Below, one piece after another: positions 17,616-28,200 of a stretch of DNA of 64,000 nt. The first letter of the stretch is position 1, and every line of letters begins with the position of its first letter. This DNA is from Bog-159 sp963843255 (GTDB taxonomy: Bacteria > Acidobacteriota > Terriglobia > Bryobacterales > Bryobacteraceae), in contig CAWJJQ010000008.1 of the NCBI GenBank assembly GCA_963843255.1, positions 558,001 to 622,000 of the forward strand, in the 5' to 3' direction. A program made the position numbers and the translations under genes. The notes beneath the pieces are model-generated. The model saw only the letters and a list, made by a program, of their open reading frames with translations, was not told the origin of the DNA and searched no databases.

Positions 17616-20078
17616 TTGCGCCAGATAACATCACCACAGACATGGGGCCGCCGTGTCGTCTTAGCGACGGCAGCGCTAGCAAGTTGCATTCATATCCAGG
17701 CCGCACCCGGCGCAATTCTCACCACCGCACAGCAGGTTCACCAATTACCATCGAGCGAGGCGGATCGAGCCTATCCGGTCCGGCTACGCGCGGTCGTGAC
17801 CTACCATAATCCCTCCCGCCATCTCCTCTTTGTGCAAGATCGGACCGACGGCATTTTTGTGGAGTTGCAGCATGAAAGCGTCGCATTGCGGGCCGGCACC
17901 GACGTAGAGGTGACCGGCGTGACCAGCGCTGGGTTCGCGCCAAATGTGTCCGAGGCCAGCATCAGAGTGCTCGGCCTCGCAAACCTGCCGGCTCCCAAAA
18001 CCAAAAGCTTCGAAAGCGCGATCCAAGGCCGTGAGGATTGCAGGTGGTTGGAATTGGGGGGAATTGTGCAGCACATCGCCAGCGGAGCTGGAGACAGTCT
18101 GCTCACGCTGGCGCTGGGCCCGAATACCTACGAAGCTCACGTGCCGGCGTCTCCGCAGGCTCTGAAATACCTGATAGATGCTGAAGTGCAGTTGCGGGGT
18201 GCCTGTGGCGCCATGTTTAATTCGCGAAATCAACTGCTCGGTATCCGCATGTTCGTGCCTGGGATCGAATATATTCGCGTGTTATCGGCTGCCACACCGG
18301 ACCCGTTTGCCCTGCCTCCCACCCCTATCGCGGACTTACTGCGATTTTCGAACGGAAAGAGATTAGGGCATCGCGTACGGCTCCGCGGAATCGTAACCTA
18401 TCCCGGCCGGTCCGGTCCGGCGTGGGTCCAGGATTTGAGCGGCGGCATTATGCTGCAGGATCACGACGGTGGAGAATTGACCGCTGGCGATCTGGTCGAC
18501 GTCGCCGGCTTTCCGGCCATCGCGGGGTTCGGCCCTGGTTTGCACGGAGCTGAAGTGAAGCGGCTGCGCTCCGGGGTGCAGCCCGGGCCCGCGCGCATCA
18601 CCATCCAGGAAGCCATGAGCGGCGATTTCGACGCACAACTGGTGCAAGTGGAAGGTTCCCTGGTGGACTGGTTGCAGCGTCCGGTGCAAGCCCTGGTTAT
18701 GAAGGCCGGTCAAGCCGTGTTTTATGCCGATATTCCCTCCGGTATGGCGTTACCAGCTTTGACGCCCGGCACGCAATTGCGTTTAACCGGGATCTGCTCG
18801 GTGGAAGTGGCGCAGTCTCACGATTCGGTTTGGCCCAACAGCTTCCGGCTGCTGCTCCGCTCTCCGGCGGACGTCAAGGTGGTAGGCCGTTCGCCCTGGT
18901 TCACGGCGGGCCACGTCGTCCCCATCCTCGCCGGGGCCATCCTGGCAATGTTCGCCGCGATCGCCTGGGTCGGCCTGCTGCGCCGCCGCGTGCATACGCA
19001 AACGCGGGCCTTGCAGGCACAAACCATCCAGTTGCAGACGGCCCATCAAAGAATCAGCGAAGCGCTCGAAAAAGCGCGCGAGGCGGAGTCCCTGGACGAG
19101 GACAGATCGCGCATTGTAGAACTGATCGCGCGGGATGAGCCGGTGGAATTAATCGTCGATCATATCGCGGAAGCGGTCGCCCTGCACTGTGAGGGCGCGG
19201 TTTGTGCGATCTTACTGGCTTCGCCCGAAGGCCACCGGATCTGCATGGTGCCGGATCAGCCGGCGGAATGGTTAAACGTTCTGCGGAGCATCGACATCCG
19301 GTCGATTTCCTTCAGTCTCGAACGCCGCTCCTGCCGGGATTTCTCGGATCACCGCGCCTGGGCGGATTTCACGGCTCTACCCCACAGTTCCCGCTTTCGT
19401 ACCTACTGCTCGGCGCCGATCGTGGTGCATTCCGCAACCGTCGGTACGATCGCCACCTTCTTTAGAAGCGAAGAGGATGCGGCCGATACCGCGAGCGCGC
19501 AACTCGGCCTGTGGTGCAACATAGTCGCCCTGGCCCTGGAGCGCCGCCGCTTGCACGACCAGTTAGCCTACCGCGCACAGCATGACAGTCTTACCGGGCT
19601 GCCCAATCGCGCCATGCTCGAGGAGAAACTGGAAGCCGAAATGGATCAGGCGTCGGCGCAGCGGGCTCTGCTGGCTATCCTCTACATCGACCTGGACGGA
19701 TTCAAGCAGATCAACGATACGTATGGCCACGATGTCGGGGATGAAGTGCTGCGGGAGGTTGCCAAGCGGATGACCCAGGGCAGGCGCCGGGGCGACACCG
19801 TGGCGCGTATCGGAGGCGACGAATTCGTCGTATTGCTGCCGCTTCTCGCGCGCAGAGAAGATGCCGCGCCCATTGCCGACAAGATCGCGAACATGCTAAG
19901 CCGGCCCATGTACCTCGACCAGAAGCAGCTTTCCATCAGCGCCTGCATTGGAACTGCCATCTGGCCCATCGACGGAGACCGGTCCGACGCCTTGCTTCGC
20001 TTCGCCGACGCGCAAATGTATGCGACCAAGAGGCAGCGCCAGCTTGAACAAATGGCCCGGTCGACGATTCTGGGATGA
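17616..20078 (+). CDS. Diguanylate cyclase with periplasmic OB-like sensor region and GAF domain
   Basis: The 820-residue protein starts at TTG 17616, the only in-frame start before the signal segment RRVVLATAALASCIHIQA. Residues 30-420 hold about four repeated beta units of the form VRLRGIVTYxxxxxxxWVQDxSGGI, which resemble OB-fold-like sensory repeats common in Acidobacteria. A membrane span follows (VVPILAGAILAMFAAIAWVGLL, about 430-452), then a coiled coil (QAQTIQLQTAHQRISEALEKAR cut short here), a GAF-like domain (about 490-640) and GGDEF. The active site reads GGDEF at 733-737 and the upstream DxD-type region LYIDLDGFK is intact, so c-di-GMP synthesis is expected. An inhibitory RxxD is not clear. 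The gene converges on a response regulator four bases away. Confidence 0.9.
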   Translation: MRQITSPQTWGRRVVLATAALASCIHIQAAPGAILTTAQQVHQLPSSEADRAYPVRLRAVVTYHNPSRHLLFVQDRTDGIFVELQHESVALRAGTDVEVTGVTSAGFAPNVSEASIRVLGLANLPAPKTKSFESAIQGREDCRWLELGGIVQHIASGAGDSLLTLALGPNTYEAHVPASPQALKYLIDAEVQLRGACGAMFNSRNQLLGIRMFVPGIEYIRVLSAATPDPFALPPTPIADLLRFSNGKRLGHRVRLRGIVTYPGRSGPAWVQDLSGGIMLQDHDGGELTAGDLVDVAGFPAIAGFGPGLHGAEVKRLRSGVQPGPARITIQEAMSGDFDAQLVQVEGSLVDWLQRPVQALVMKAGQAVFYADIPSGMALPALTPGTQLRLTGICSVEVAQSHDSVWPNSFRLLLRSPADVKVVGRSPWFTAGHVVPILAGAILAMFAAIAWVGLLRRRVHTQTRALQAQTIQLQTAHQRISEALEKAREAESLDEDRSRIVELIARDEPVELIVDHIAEAVALHCEGAVCAILLASPEGHRICMVPDQPAEWLNVLRSIDIRSISFSLERRSCRDFSDHRAWADFTALPHSSRFRTYCSAPIVVHSATVGTIATFFRSEEDAADTASAQLGLWCNIVALALERRRLHDQLAYRAQHDSLTGLPNRAMLEEKLEAEMDQASAQRALLAILYIDLDGFKQINDTYGHDVGDEVLREVAKRMTQGRRRGDTVARIGGDEFVVLLPLLARREDAAPIADKIANMLSRPMYLDQKQLSISACIGTAIWPIDGDRSDALLRFADAQMYATKRQRQLEQMARSTILG

Positions 20079-20082
20079 CATC

Positions 20083-20472
20083 CTACACCGCGTGCCAGGC
20101 ACACGATGGATCGAGCAGGCGATACACGGCGTCCCGCAGGGTATGCGGCCGGATCGGTTTCGCCAGCGTGCCGTCGGCGCCCTTGCTAATCGCCATGTCA
20201 TGTAGTCTCGACGCCATAAATCCAGATACCATCAGCACTTTTGAAAATGGAGATTCCGCGCGAATCTGCAACAGGAGCTGCAGTCCGTCTGAATCTTGCA
20301 GGCTGACATCCAAAACGATCAGGTCGAAAACAGTATCGTGCAGCCGGAGCAAGGCCTGATGCCCGGTTGTTGCTACGGTCACGTAGTAACCATCTTGCGA
20401 GAGAACGGTTTCGAAGAGATCCCGCACCGCGGGTTCATCGTCGACTATTAGAATGCGAGGCGCATACGCCAT
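20083..20472 (-). CDS. Single-domain response regulator (REC)
   Basis: The 129-residue product is a lone receiver domain. The acidic pocket is Asp11/Asp12 (LIVDDE), the phosphoacceptor Asp55 (LIVLDVSL), the switch Ser83 (MVSGF) and the conserved Lys105 (LAKP). There is no output domain, so it must act through protein contact or as a phosphotransfer intermediate. It converges with the diguanylate cyclase gene, four bases apart. Its promoter lies in the AT-rich stretch 20473-20590. The cognate kinase is not adjacent; the nearest kinases are over 20 kb away. Confidence 0.93.
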   Translation of the reverse strand: MAYAPRILIVDDEPAVRDLFETVLSQDGYYVTVATTGHQALLRLHDTVFDLIVLDVSLQDSDGLQLLLQIRAESPFSKVLMVSGFMASRLHDMAISKGADGTLAKPIRPHTLRDAVYRLLDPSCAWHAV

Positions 20473-20759
20473 TACGTCTTTCTATTGATTAAAAGGAATG
20501 AAATACCGGATCGTATGAACGAGGATATCATAACCTGCGATGATTTTTATTATTTCGACGGCCAGAATTTCCATTTATAAATCTCCGCTGAATGAAGGAA
20601 TATCACTTACTGGCTGGGCCGATTTGCGCCGGCGCTCTACGGAATTAAAGTCGCGGCAATAACCTGATCGCAGTTTTGCCCGTAGGATTCCAGGTCGCCT
20701 GCCGCGGTCTGGCCCCTCACCCCTTCCCGGCGCGTCCGTCATACTAAACTAAAGAAACC

Positions 20760-21851
20760 GTGGCTACCCTTACCGATACCGACCTCACCGCCAAAGCTAA
20801 GGCCGCGCGCACAGTGCTTGACGCCTGGACGCGCGAGATCGTGCAATGGCATTTTAGCCCCGAAACCGGCTGTCCGTTCTGGCTGGACTACGCCTCGAGG
20901 CTCGACTGGGATCCGCGCACCGAAGTCCGCTGCTACGACGATCTCGATCGCTTCGGTTTCTTTCAGGATGAGTGGCTGCGCGGCGGTCCCGTGCGGCGCT
21001 GGGTACCCAAGGCGTACGCGGACCGGCCGGTATACGTCTTCGAAACCGGCGGCAGCACCGGCGTACCCAAGTCCCGCATCAGCATCGACGATTTTCGCAT
21101 CGATTACGAGGCCTTCAGCGGCACCTTGCCGGACGAAGCCTTCCCGCGGGGCGCGGACTGGCTGATGCTCGGCCCCAGCGGCCCGCGCCGCCTGCGCCTG
21201 GCGGTCGAGCACCTGGCGCAATATCGCGGCGGCATCTGTTTCATGACCGATCTCGATCCACGCTGGGTCATCAAGCTGGTCAAGCGGGGCAAGATCGAGG
21301 AGGCCGAAGCTTACAAACAGCACGTGATTGAACAGGGGCTCACGCTGCTGCGCGCGCACGATAACATCCGCTCCATGTTCACCACGCCTAAACTTCTCGA
21401 GGCGCTATGCGAGAAGGTGTCGCTCAAGAAAATGGGTATCCGCGGCGTGTTCTGCGGCGGCACCGAAATGACGCCGCAGTTCCATCGTTTCGCGGTCGAG
21501 GAACTGCTCGACGGTATCTACTTCGCTCCTACCTATGGCAACACTTTAATGGGGCTGGCGGTCCATAAACCGCGTGTCCCGGAAGACAATTACGCCATCA
21601 TCTATTACCCGCCGGCTCCCCGCGCCATGATCGAAGTGGTTGACCCAGACGACCCCTATCGGCTGGTCGGGTACGGCGAAACCGGTCGCGTGCGGCTCAC
21701 CACACTTACCCGCGAGTTCTTCATGCCGCGCTTTTTGGAGCGTGACGAGGCCGAGCGGGAGCCGTCATATACCCTGTATCCATGGGACGGCGTGCGCAAC
21801 GTGCGCCCGTTTTCCAGGTTCCAGAAGACCGTCGTCGAGGGCGTTTACTAA
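20760..21851 (+). CDS. ANL-superfamily acyl-activating enzyme (PaaK/LuxE-like)
   Basis: The 363-residue protein starts at GTG 20760. The nucleotide-binding loop ETGGSTGVPKSR (about residues 96-107) is the signature of ANL adenylating enzymes, and VFCGGTEMTP with YGNTLMGL matches the A4-A5 region. The length suits the LuxE acyl-protein synthetase or short PaaK-like group rather than 500-600-residue acyl-CoA ligases, which have a separate C-terminal domain. LuxE uses a Cys near its C-terminus for acyl transfer; none is seen in the last 60 residues, so it is not a typical LuxE. Its stop overlaps the next start (TAATG), so it works with the dehydrogenase downstream, probably by activating a carboxylic acid that is then reduced; this is inference. 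Confidence 0.75.
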   Translation: MATLTDTDLTAKAKAARTVLDAWTREIVQWHFSPETGCPFWLDYASRLDWDPRTEVRCYDDLDRFGFFQDEWLRGGPVRRWVPKAYADRPVYVFETGGSTGVPKSRISIDDFRIDYEAFSGTLPDEAFPRGADWLMLGPSGPRRLRLAVEHLAQYRGGICFMTDLDPRWVIKLVKRGKIEEAEAYKQHVIEQGLTLLRAHDNIRSMFTTPKLLEALCEKVSLKKMGIRGVFCGGTEMTPQFHRFAVEELLDGIYFAPTYGNTLMGLAVHKPRVPEDNYAIIYYPPAPRAMIEVVDPDDPYRLVGYGETGRVRLTTLTREFFMPRFLERDEAEREPSYTLYPWDGVRNVRPFSRFQKTVVEGVY

Positions 21852-23308
21852 TGGCCGAACCCGTGCACATCCCGATTCTGCGGCGCGGCCGCCAGTACCG
21901 CAGCCTCGATACCGTGCGCACGCCGCATTACCGCACGGGCCAGCCGTTCGTCGAAATCAGCCAGGCCAATGTTGGGCTGATCCGGCGCGACCTGCTCGAC
22001 CAGGAGATGGCCCGCGCGCTGCTGGCAGGCTTCAGCACTCAGGAACGGTTCGGCATGTGCCGGCGCGCGGCGGCATTCTTCGCGGAATCGGCGCTGCCGC
22101 TGGGCGACTCCATGCAATCGCCCGAAGATTACGTTCGCCAGGTTTCGGCTACCACCGGCCTGCCGCACGTGATGGTGCGGCGGAACATGCACAAGATCCG
22201 CACGGTGCTGGCGGAAATGGAGACGGTGGTCAACGGACTGACCCGCCATCTGGATCTGCGTGTGCTTGACAGCGGCCACGCGGACGGCCTGAGCTACTTT
22301 CCACGCGGTGAATCGCTGGGAGTAGTGCTGCCGAGTAATTCTCCCGGCGTCCACTCCCTGTGGGCCCCGGCGTTCGCCCTGAAGACTCCGCTGGTGCTGA
22401 AACCCGGCGGGGCCGAGCCGTGGACGCCCTATCGCATCATTCAGGCGCTGATCCACGCCGGCGCGCCGCCTGAGGTGTTCGGCTATTATCCGGCCGACCA
22501 CGCGGGCGCCGCCGAAATTCTGAGACGGTGCGGCCGCGGCATGGTTTTCGGCGATGTCTCGTCCACGCGTATGTGGCAGTCGGATCCGCGCATCGAAGTG
22601 CACGGACCGGGTTACAGCAAAATCGTGATCGGCGAAGATCTGATCGGCGAATGGGAGCGTTACCTGGACGTGATGGTGGCTTCGATTCTGGAGAATTCCG
22701 GCCGTTCCTGCATTAATGCTTCGGGCGTGTGGGTGCCGTCGAAGGGCGCGGAGATCGCGGAAGCGCTAGCTGCCCGCCTGGCCGGGGTAACGCCGCGCGA
22801 TGAAGCCGACGAGCAGGCCGAGGTCGCTCCATTTGCCAATGCGGCGCTTGCCGAACGCATCTCGCTGACCATTGACGGTGAGTTGGAAGGTGCGCGGGAT
22901 GTCACCGCCGCGTATCGTACGGGCCCGCGGCTGGCCGTCTTCCAGGGCTGCTCTTATCTGCTGCCAACCATCGTGCAGTGCGATTCGCCCGCGCATCCGC
23001 TGGCCAACCGCGAATTCCTGTTCCCGTTCGCCAGCGTGGTGACCGTAAATCAGGATGCCATCCCGCGCGCGCTCGGGCCGAGCCTGGTGGTCACAGCCAT
23101 TACCAATGACCGCAAGCTGATCGCGCGCCTGCTGGCTTCGCCGGATGTGGGCCGCCTGAATCTGGGCGCCATTCCCACCCACCGCATCAGTTGGGATCAG
23201 CCGCACGAAGGAAATCTGTTCGATCACCTCTACGCGCGCCGGGCCTTCCAAAGCGCGCGCGGGGAGCCCGTCGCCGCGGAAAGCGAAAGCCTGGCCCCCA
23301 AGCCATGA
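21851..23308 (+). CDS. Aldehyde/acyl-CoA dehydrogenase family, LuxC-like
   Basis: The 485-residue protein starts at ATG 21851 within the TAATG overlap with the ANL gene. GESLGVVLPSNSPGVHSLW and PLVLKPGGAEPWTP belong to the NAD(P)-binding Rossmann part of the aldehyde dehydrogenase fold, and the nucleophile is Cys287 in NSGRSCINASGVW. Length and cysteine position are close to LuxC acyl reductase, whose acylated Cys in Vibrio harveyi is residue 286. Other CoA-acylating aldehyde dehydrogenases also fit. With the ANL protein upstream this suggests a fatty-acid-reductase-like pair without luxAB nearby. The stop overlaps the next gene's ATG. Confidence 0.8.
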   Translation: MAEPVHIPILRRGRQYRSLDTVRTPHYRTGQPFVEISQANVGLIRRDLLDQEMARALLAGFSTQERFGMCRRAAAFFAESALPLGDSMQSPEDYVRQVSATTGLPHVMVRRNMHKIRTVLAEMETVVNGLTRHLDLRVLDSGHADGLSYFPRGESLGVVLPSNSPGVHSLWAPAFALKTPLVLKPGGAEPWTPYRIIQALIHAGAPPEVFGYYPADHAGAAEILRRCGRGMVFGDVSSTRMWQSDPRIEVHGPGYSKIVIGEDLIGEWERYLDVMVASILENSGRSCINASGVWVPSKGAEIAEALAARLAGVTPRDEADEQAEVAPFANAALAERISLTIDGELEGARDVTAAYRTGPRLAVFQGCSYLLPTIVQCDSPAHPLANREFLFPFASVVTVNQDAIPRALGPSLVVTAITNDRKLIARLLASPDVGRLNLGAIPTHRISWDQPHEGNLFDHLYARRAFQSARGEPVAAESESLAPKP

Positions 23309-24606
23309 AGATCCTCGCCTTCACTGCCGGCGCCGCGCAGATGTATTGCGGAAGCTGCATCCGCGATAACGCGCTGGCGGCCGAGCTGAAGAGCCAGGGC
23401 CACGACGTCATCCTGCAGCCCATCTACACTCCCACCCTCACTGACGAGACGAACGTATCCGCGCACAAGATCTTATTTGGCGGCATCAGCGTCTACCTGG
23501 AGCAGCACTCCGGCCTGTTCCGCAGCACACCCGCGTTGCTCGACCGCCTCTGGGATTCCGAGTGGGCGTTGAAACTGGCGGCGCGGCGCTCTATCCCCGT
23601 GAACCCCAAACTGCTGGGCGAGATGACCGTTTCCATGCTGCGCGGCGAGAACGGGCTGCAGCGCAAAGAGATCCACAAACTGGCCACGTGGCTGCGCAGC
23701 GAGCCCGCGCCCGACATCGTAACGCTTCCGAATTCGCTGCTGATCGGGCTGGCCGAGCCCATCCGCGAGGCCACCGGCAAACCCGTGTGCTGCACGCTGC
23801 AGGGCGAGGACCTGTTCCTCAGCCAGTTGCCGGAACCTTACCGGACCGAAGCGCTCAGCCTGATTCGCGCCAACATCGAGCATTTGACCGGCTTCGCCGC
23901 GGTGAGCCATTTCTATGCGGAATTCATGTGCCGCTACCTGGGCATCCCGGATCACAAAATGCATGTGATTCCGCTAGGTGTCAACCTCAAAGGTTACGAT
24001 GCCTCGCTGCGCCTGCACAGCAATTGCTTCACCGTCGGATATTTCGCGCGCGTAGCGCCCGAGAAGGGCCTGCACGTTCTGGCCGAGGCGTACATCAAGC
24101 TGCGGCGCGAGACCGAGTTCGGCGGCTCCGCCCTGGAAGTGGCCGGGTACCTGGCGCCGGAACATCGCGCCTACCTGCACGGTGTCGAGCGGCGCATCAA
24201 GGAAGCCGGCCTCGATCACGAATTCCGGTATCGCGGCGTGCTCGACCGCCCGCACAAGGTGGATTTTCTGCGCAACCTCGACGTGCTTTCCGTTCCCGCC
24301 ACCTACGATGAACCGAAGGGCATGTTTCTGCTTGAGGCGATGGCTAACGGAGTGCCCGTCGTCCAACCGCGCCGCGGCGCATTTCCCGAAGTCATCGAAC
24401 GGACCGGCGGCGGCATCCTGGTGGAGCCGGACGATCCGGCCAGCCTGGCGCAAGGGATTTTCTCGCTGTGGAAGGATCCGGCCCGGTTGGAGGAGCTTGG
24501 CAAGCGCGGGGTCGCGGGCGTCCGCGAACACTACAGCGCGGCCCGCATGGCCGAACAGGCGCTCGCCGTGTACGGTATGATCGCAGCAGCACGCGCGCAT
24601 GCTTGA
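23305..24606 (+). CDS. GT4-type glycosyltransferase
   Basis: From ATG 23305, which overlaps the dehydrogenase stop (ATGA), the protein has 433 residues; the open frame upstream is an Arg-rich shadow. The N-terminal Rossmann half contains an unusual MYCGSCIRDN near residue 13 where a Gly-rich loop is expected, followed by HVIPLGVNLKGYD at the domain junction. The C-terminal half has the GT4 EX7E motif (EPKGMFLLE) and the nucleotide-sugar region FPEVIERTGGGILVEPDD. It is a retaining GT-B enzyme; donor and acceptor are unknown. Context suggests it modifies the product of the ANL/dehydrogenase pair or a lipid-linked partner before export. Confidence 0.88.
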   Translation: MKILAFTAGAAQMYCGSCIRDNALAAELKSQGHDVILQPIYTPTLTDETNVSAHKILFGGISVYLEQHSGLFRSTPALLDRLWDSEWALKLAARRSIPVNPKLLGEMTVSMLRGENGLQRKEIHKLATWLRSEPAPDIVTLPNSLLIGLAEPIREATGKPVCCTLQGEDLFLSQLPEPYRTEALSLIRANIEHLTGFAAVSHFYAEFMCRYLGIPDHKMHVIPLGVNLKGYDASLRLHSNCFTVGYFARVAPEKGLHVLAEAYIKLRRETEFGGSALEVAGYLAPEHRAYLHGVERRIKEAGLDHEFRYRGVLDRPHKVDFLRNLDVLSVPATYDEPKGMFLLEAMANGVPVVQPRRGAFPEVIERTGGGILVEPDDPASLAQGIFSLWKDPARLEELGKRGVAGVREHYSAARMAEQALAVYGMIAAARAHA

Positions 24607-25270
24607 CGTCTCGAATCTGGCCAAGGAATATCCGACACCTCGCGGTCCCCTCTCCATCTTTTCCGGCGTTTCGTTCAGCTTGCGCCGCGGCGATGCGGCC
24701 GCCATCATGGGCCCGTCCGGCGCCGGAAAGAGCACGCTGCTCTACATTCTCGGTGGACTGGAACAGCCCACCTCCGGCAACGTCACGCTGGACGGGCGCG
24801 ATCCGTTCAAATTGTCCGAGAAGGACCTGGCCGCTTTCCGGAACCAGTCCATCGGCTTCATCTTCCAGGACCATTGTTTGCTGCCTCAATGCTCGGTGCT
24901 GGAGAACGTGCTGGTGCCCGTCATGGTTGCCGCCAACCCGGGCAGCTACGAGGATCGCGCGCGCGACCTGCTGACCCAGGTAGGTCTGAAGGACCGGCTC
25001 GATCACCGGCCCTCCGAGCTTTCCGGCGGCGAGAAGCAGCGGGTGGCGCTGGCGCGCGCCCTGATCCACAAGCCTTTGCTGCTGCTGGGCGACGAGCCCA
25101 CCGGCAACCTCGATCAGGCATCCGCGGACGTGGTGGCTTCGCTCCTGCTCGAACTGCACCAGCGGCAGGAAACCATCCTCGTCGTGGTGACCCACAGCCC
25201 CGAACTGGCGGGCCGCTTTCCCGTGCGATACGAACTGCGCAATGCGAACCTCCACCCTGCTGGCGCGTAA
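24599..25270 (+). CDS. ABC transporter ATPase, LolD/MacB type
   Basis: The 223-residue ATPase has Walker A GPSGAGKS (38-45), Q-loop IFQD (about 88-91), signature LSGGE (141-145), Walker B LLLLGDE (160-166) and the switch His in VTHSPEL. Length and the EPTGNLDQASAD segment are typical of the LolD/MacB/FtsE group, which drives mechanotransmission permeases. It overlaps the glycosyltransferase by 8 bases and the permease by 29 bases, so the three are translated together. Confidence 0.93.
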   Translation: MLDVSNLAKEYPTPRGPLSIFSGVSFSLRRGDAAAIMGPSGAGKSTLLYILGGLEQPTSGNVTLDGRDPFKLSEKDLAAFRNQSIGFIFQDHCLLPQCSVLENVLVPVMVAANPGSYEDRARDLLTQVGLKDRLDHRPSELSGGEKQRVALARALIHKPLLLLGDEPTGNLDQASADVVASLLLELHQRQETILVVVTHSPELAGRFPVRYELRNANLHPAGA

Positions 25271-28200
25271 CCTGGTCTGGTACTGGCGCACGAACCTGGC
25301 CGTGCTGCTGGGGGTGGCGACGGCCGCCGGCGTGTTGGGCGGCGCCCTGCTGGTAGGCGACTCCGTGCGCGCCAGCCTGCGCGACCTCGTGCTGTCGCGG
25401 CTGGGCAACACGCAATATGTCGTATCGCGCAATGGGTTCTTTCGCGAACAACTGGCCGGCTCGTTTTCCTCCGCCTGCCCGGTGATCGCGATCAACGGGA
25501 TGGTAGCGCACCCTTCGAGCGGGCGCCGCGCGTTCTCGGTAGAAATCTACGGCGTCGATCAACGGTTCGGCGCGGCGCCGGGCTCGCAGGAGGTGCTGCT
25601 TAGCTCCGCGCTGGCGACTGAACTCGGCGCGAAACCCGGTGATGCGATCCTGATCCGCGTGGAGAAGCCTTCCGCCATCCCGCTCGAATCGCTGCACGGC
25701 CGCAAGGAGGATGTAGGCAAGACCATCCGGCTGACGGTGGGCCGAACCGCGCCGCGCGAGTTCTCGCTCGACCCGCAGCAGGGCGATGTGCGTGCCGCCT
25801 ACGTTCCGCTGGCGCGGCTGCAGCGCGAATTGGGCGAACCGGGCAAAGTGAATACGGTGCTGATCGCCGGCGGATCGCCCCCGGATCTGCGCGCCGCTAC
25901 GCTAGACGATCTCGGCATCAAGGTCCGCCCGCTGCCCGCCGCCCTGTCGGTCGAAACCGATAGCGACATCGTCTCCGATGCCCTGGCCGAGCGCGCTACC
26001 GCCGCCGCGCAGTCGCTGGGGCTGCGAGCCGAACCTGTGCTGACGTACCTTGCCAACAGCATCCGCGCCAATGGCCGTGAGATCCCTTACTCGGTGGTCA
26101 CGGCACTGGCTGCCCCGCCGGCGCCCGCGGCAGACGACGGCATTACGCTCAACCAGTGGGCCGCACGGGATCTGGGCGCCAACCCGGGCGACGCCGTCAC
26201 GCTGGATTATTACGTCTGGAAATCCGACGGCCGGCTGCATACTGAAAGCGCGCCGTTCCGCGTCGCTGCTGTAGTGCCCATCGAAGGCGCGGCGGCCGAT
26301 CGCAATTACACACCCGATTATCCCGGCATCACCGAGTCGAACAGCCTGCACGATTGGGATCCGCCCTTCCCGCTCGATCTGCACAAGGTGCGCCCCATCG
26401 ATGAGCAATATTGGAAGCAATACCGCACCACGCCCAAGGCATTCATCTCCCTGGCGCGCGGGCAGAAACTCTGGGGCACGCGTTTTGGCAAGTTGACCTC
26501 CATCCGGATCGTGCCGCCATCGTCGGCCTACGCGGATAAGCTGCGCGCCATGCTCGACCCGGCCCGGATGGGGCTGGCCGCCATTCCAGTGAAAGAGCGC
26601 GCGCTGCAGGCCTCGCAGGGCGCCACCGATTTCGGCGAGTACTTCGTCTACTTCAGCTTCTTCCTGATGGTTTCTGCGCTGCTGCTCACCGGGCTGTTCT
26701 TCAAGCTAGGGGTGGAGCAGCGTACCCGCGAGATCGGCGTGCTGCGCGCCCTGGGCTTCTCCATGGCGAAGATCCGCGCGTTGTTTCTGATGGAAGGCGC
26801 CGCCCTGGCCGTCACCGGAGCGATCGCCGGCCTGGCGGGCGCGCTGGCGTACGGCGAGCTGATGGTAATTGGACTGCGTACGTGGTGGGTGGATGCGGTG
26901 GGCACGCGGCTCATCTCCTTACATCCGTCTCCAATGCCGCTGGCGGCGGGCGCCCTCACAGGAATCGTGACCGGGTTAGGCGCCATCGCGTGGACGCTGC
27001 GCAAGCTGACCCCCACCACCCCGCGCGGATTGCTCCTGGGCGAACAGAAACCCAGTTCGCCGAAGCGGCCGCTCATCATCGGCGCGGTGTCGGCCGCACT
27101 GGCGATCATCCTGCTGGCCGCCGGCCTGGCGCGCGCCCTCGATCAGACCGCCGGCTTTTTCGGCGCGGGCACGCTGTTCCTCATCGCCGCACTGACCTTC
27201 CTGTCCGCGTTCTTCAATGCGCGCTCGTTCGTATTTACGCGCGGCCTGCTAACCCTGGCCCTGCGCAACGCGGCATACCGTCCCGGCCGCAGCATTTTGT
27301 GTATCGCACAAATCGCCTTCGCCACTTTCCTGATCGTTTCGGTAGATGCTTTCCGCCGCTCTGGCGATACCGGCGGAACGGGCGGCTTCCCGCTCATGGC
27401 TGAATCGGTCCTGCCGTTGATCCACGATCCCAACACTCCGACCGGACGGGATGCCCTCAACATCCCGCCACTCCCAGGCGTGCATTTCATACCGTTCCGG
27501 CTGCGGCCGGGCGACGATGCCAGTTGTCTGAATCTCTACCAGCCCCGCAATCCGCGCATTCTGGCGCCGCCCGCGGCATTTCTGCGCACCGCGCATTTCG
27601 CCTTCGAGGATTCCGTCCCCCATGCCACCAACCCGTGGCTGCTGCTCGACCAGCCGCTTCCCAATGGCGCCATCCCCGCGATTGCCGATGCCAACTCCAT
27701 GACGTATGTCCTGCACCTGAAGCTGGGCGAAGATTTCCTGCTCAACCAGACCCGCTTCCGGATTGTGGCCGCGCTCGACGACAGCATCTTTCAGAGCGAA
27801 CTGCTGATTTCAGACACCAATTTCCTGCGCCTGTTCCCGGACGTCGAGGGCTACCGGTTTTTCCTGTTGGACGCCCCACCCGAAAAAGCGCAGCAGGTGA
27901 CCGGCGCGCTGGAGGAAGCGCTGTCCGATTACGGCTTCGACATCCAATCCGCCGCCGCCCGGCTGGCCGGCTTCCACCGCGTCGAGAACACTTATCTATC
28001 GACCTTCCGCAGCCTCGGCGCGCTAGGCCTGGTGCTGGGCACCATCGGGTTGGCAGCCATCGTGCTGCGCAACGTGTTGGAGCGCCGCCGCGAACTGGCG
28101 CTGTTGCGCGCGGTGGGATATCGTCCCGTACACCTTGCAATCCTTGTGCTCGCCGAAAATGCGCTCCTGCTGGTGCTCGGACTGGCCACCGGCACCGCTT

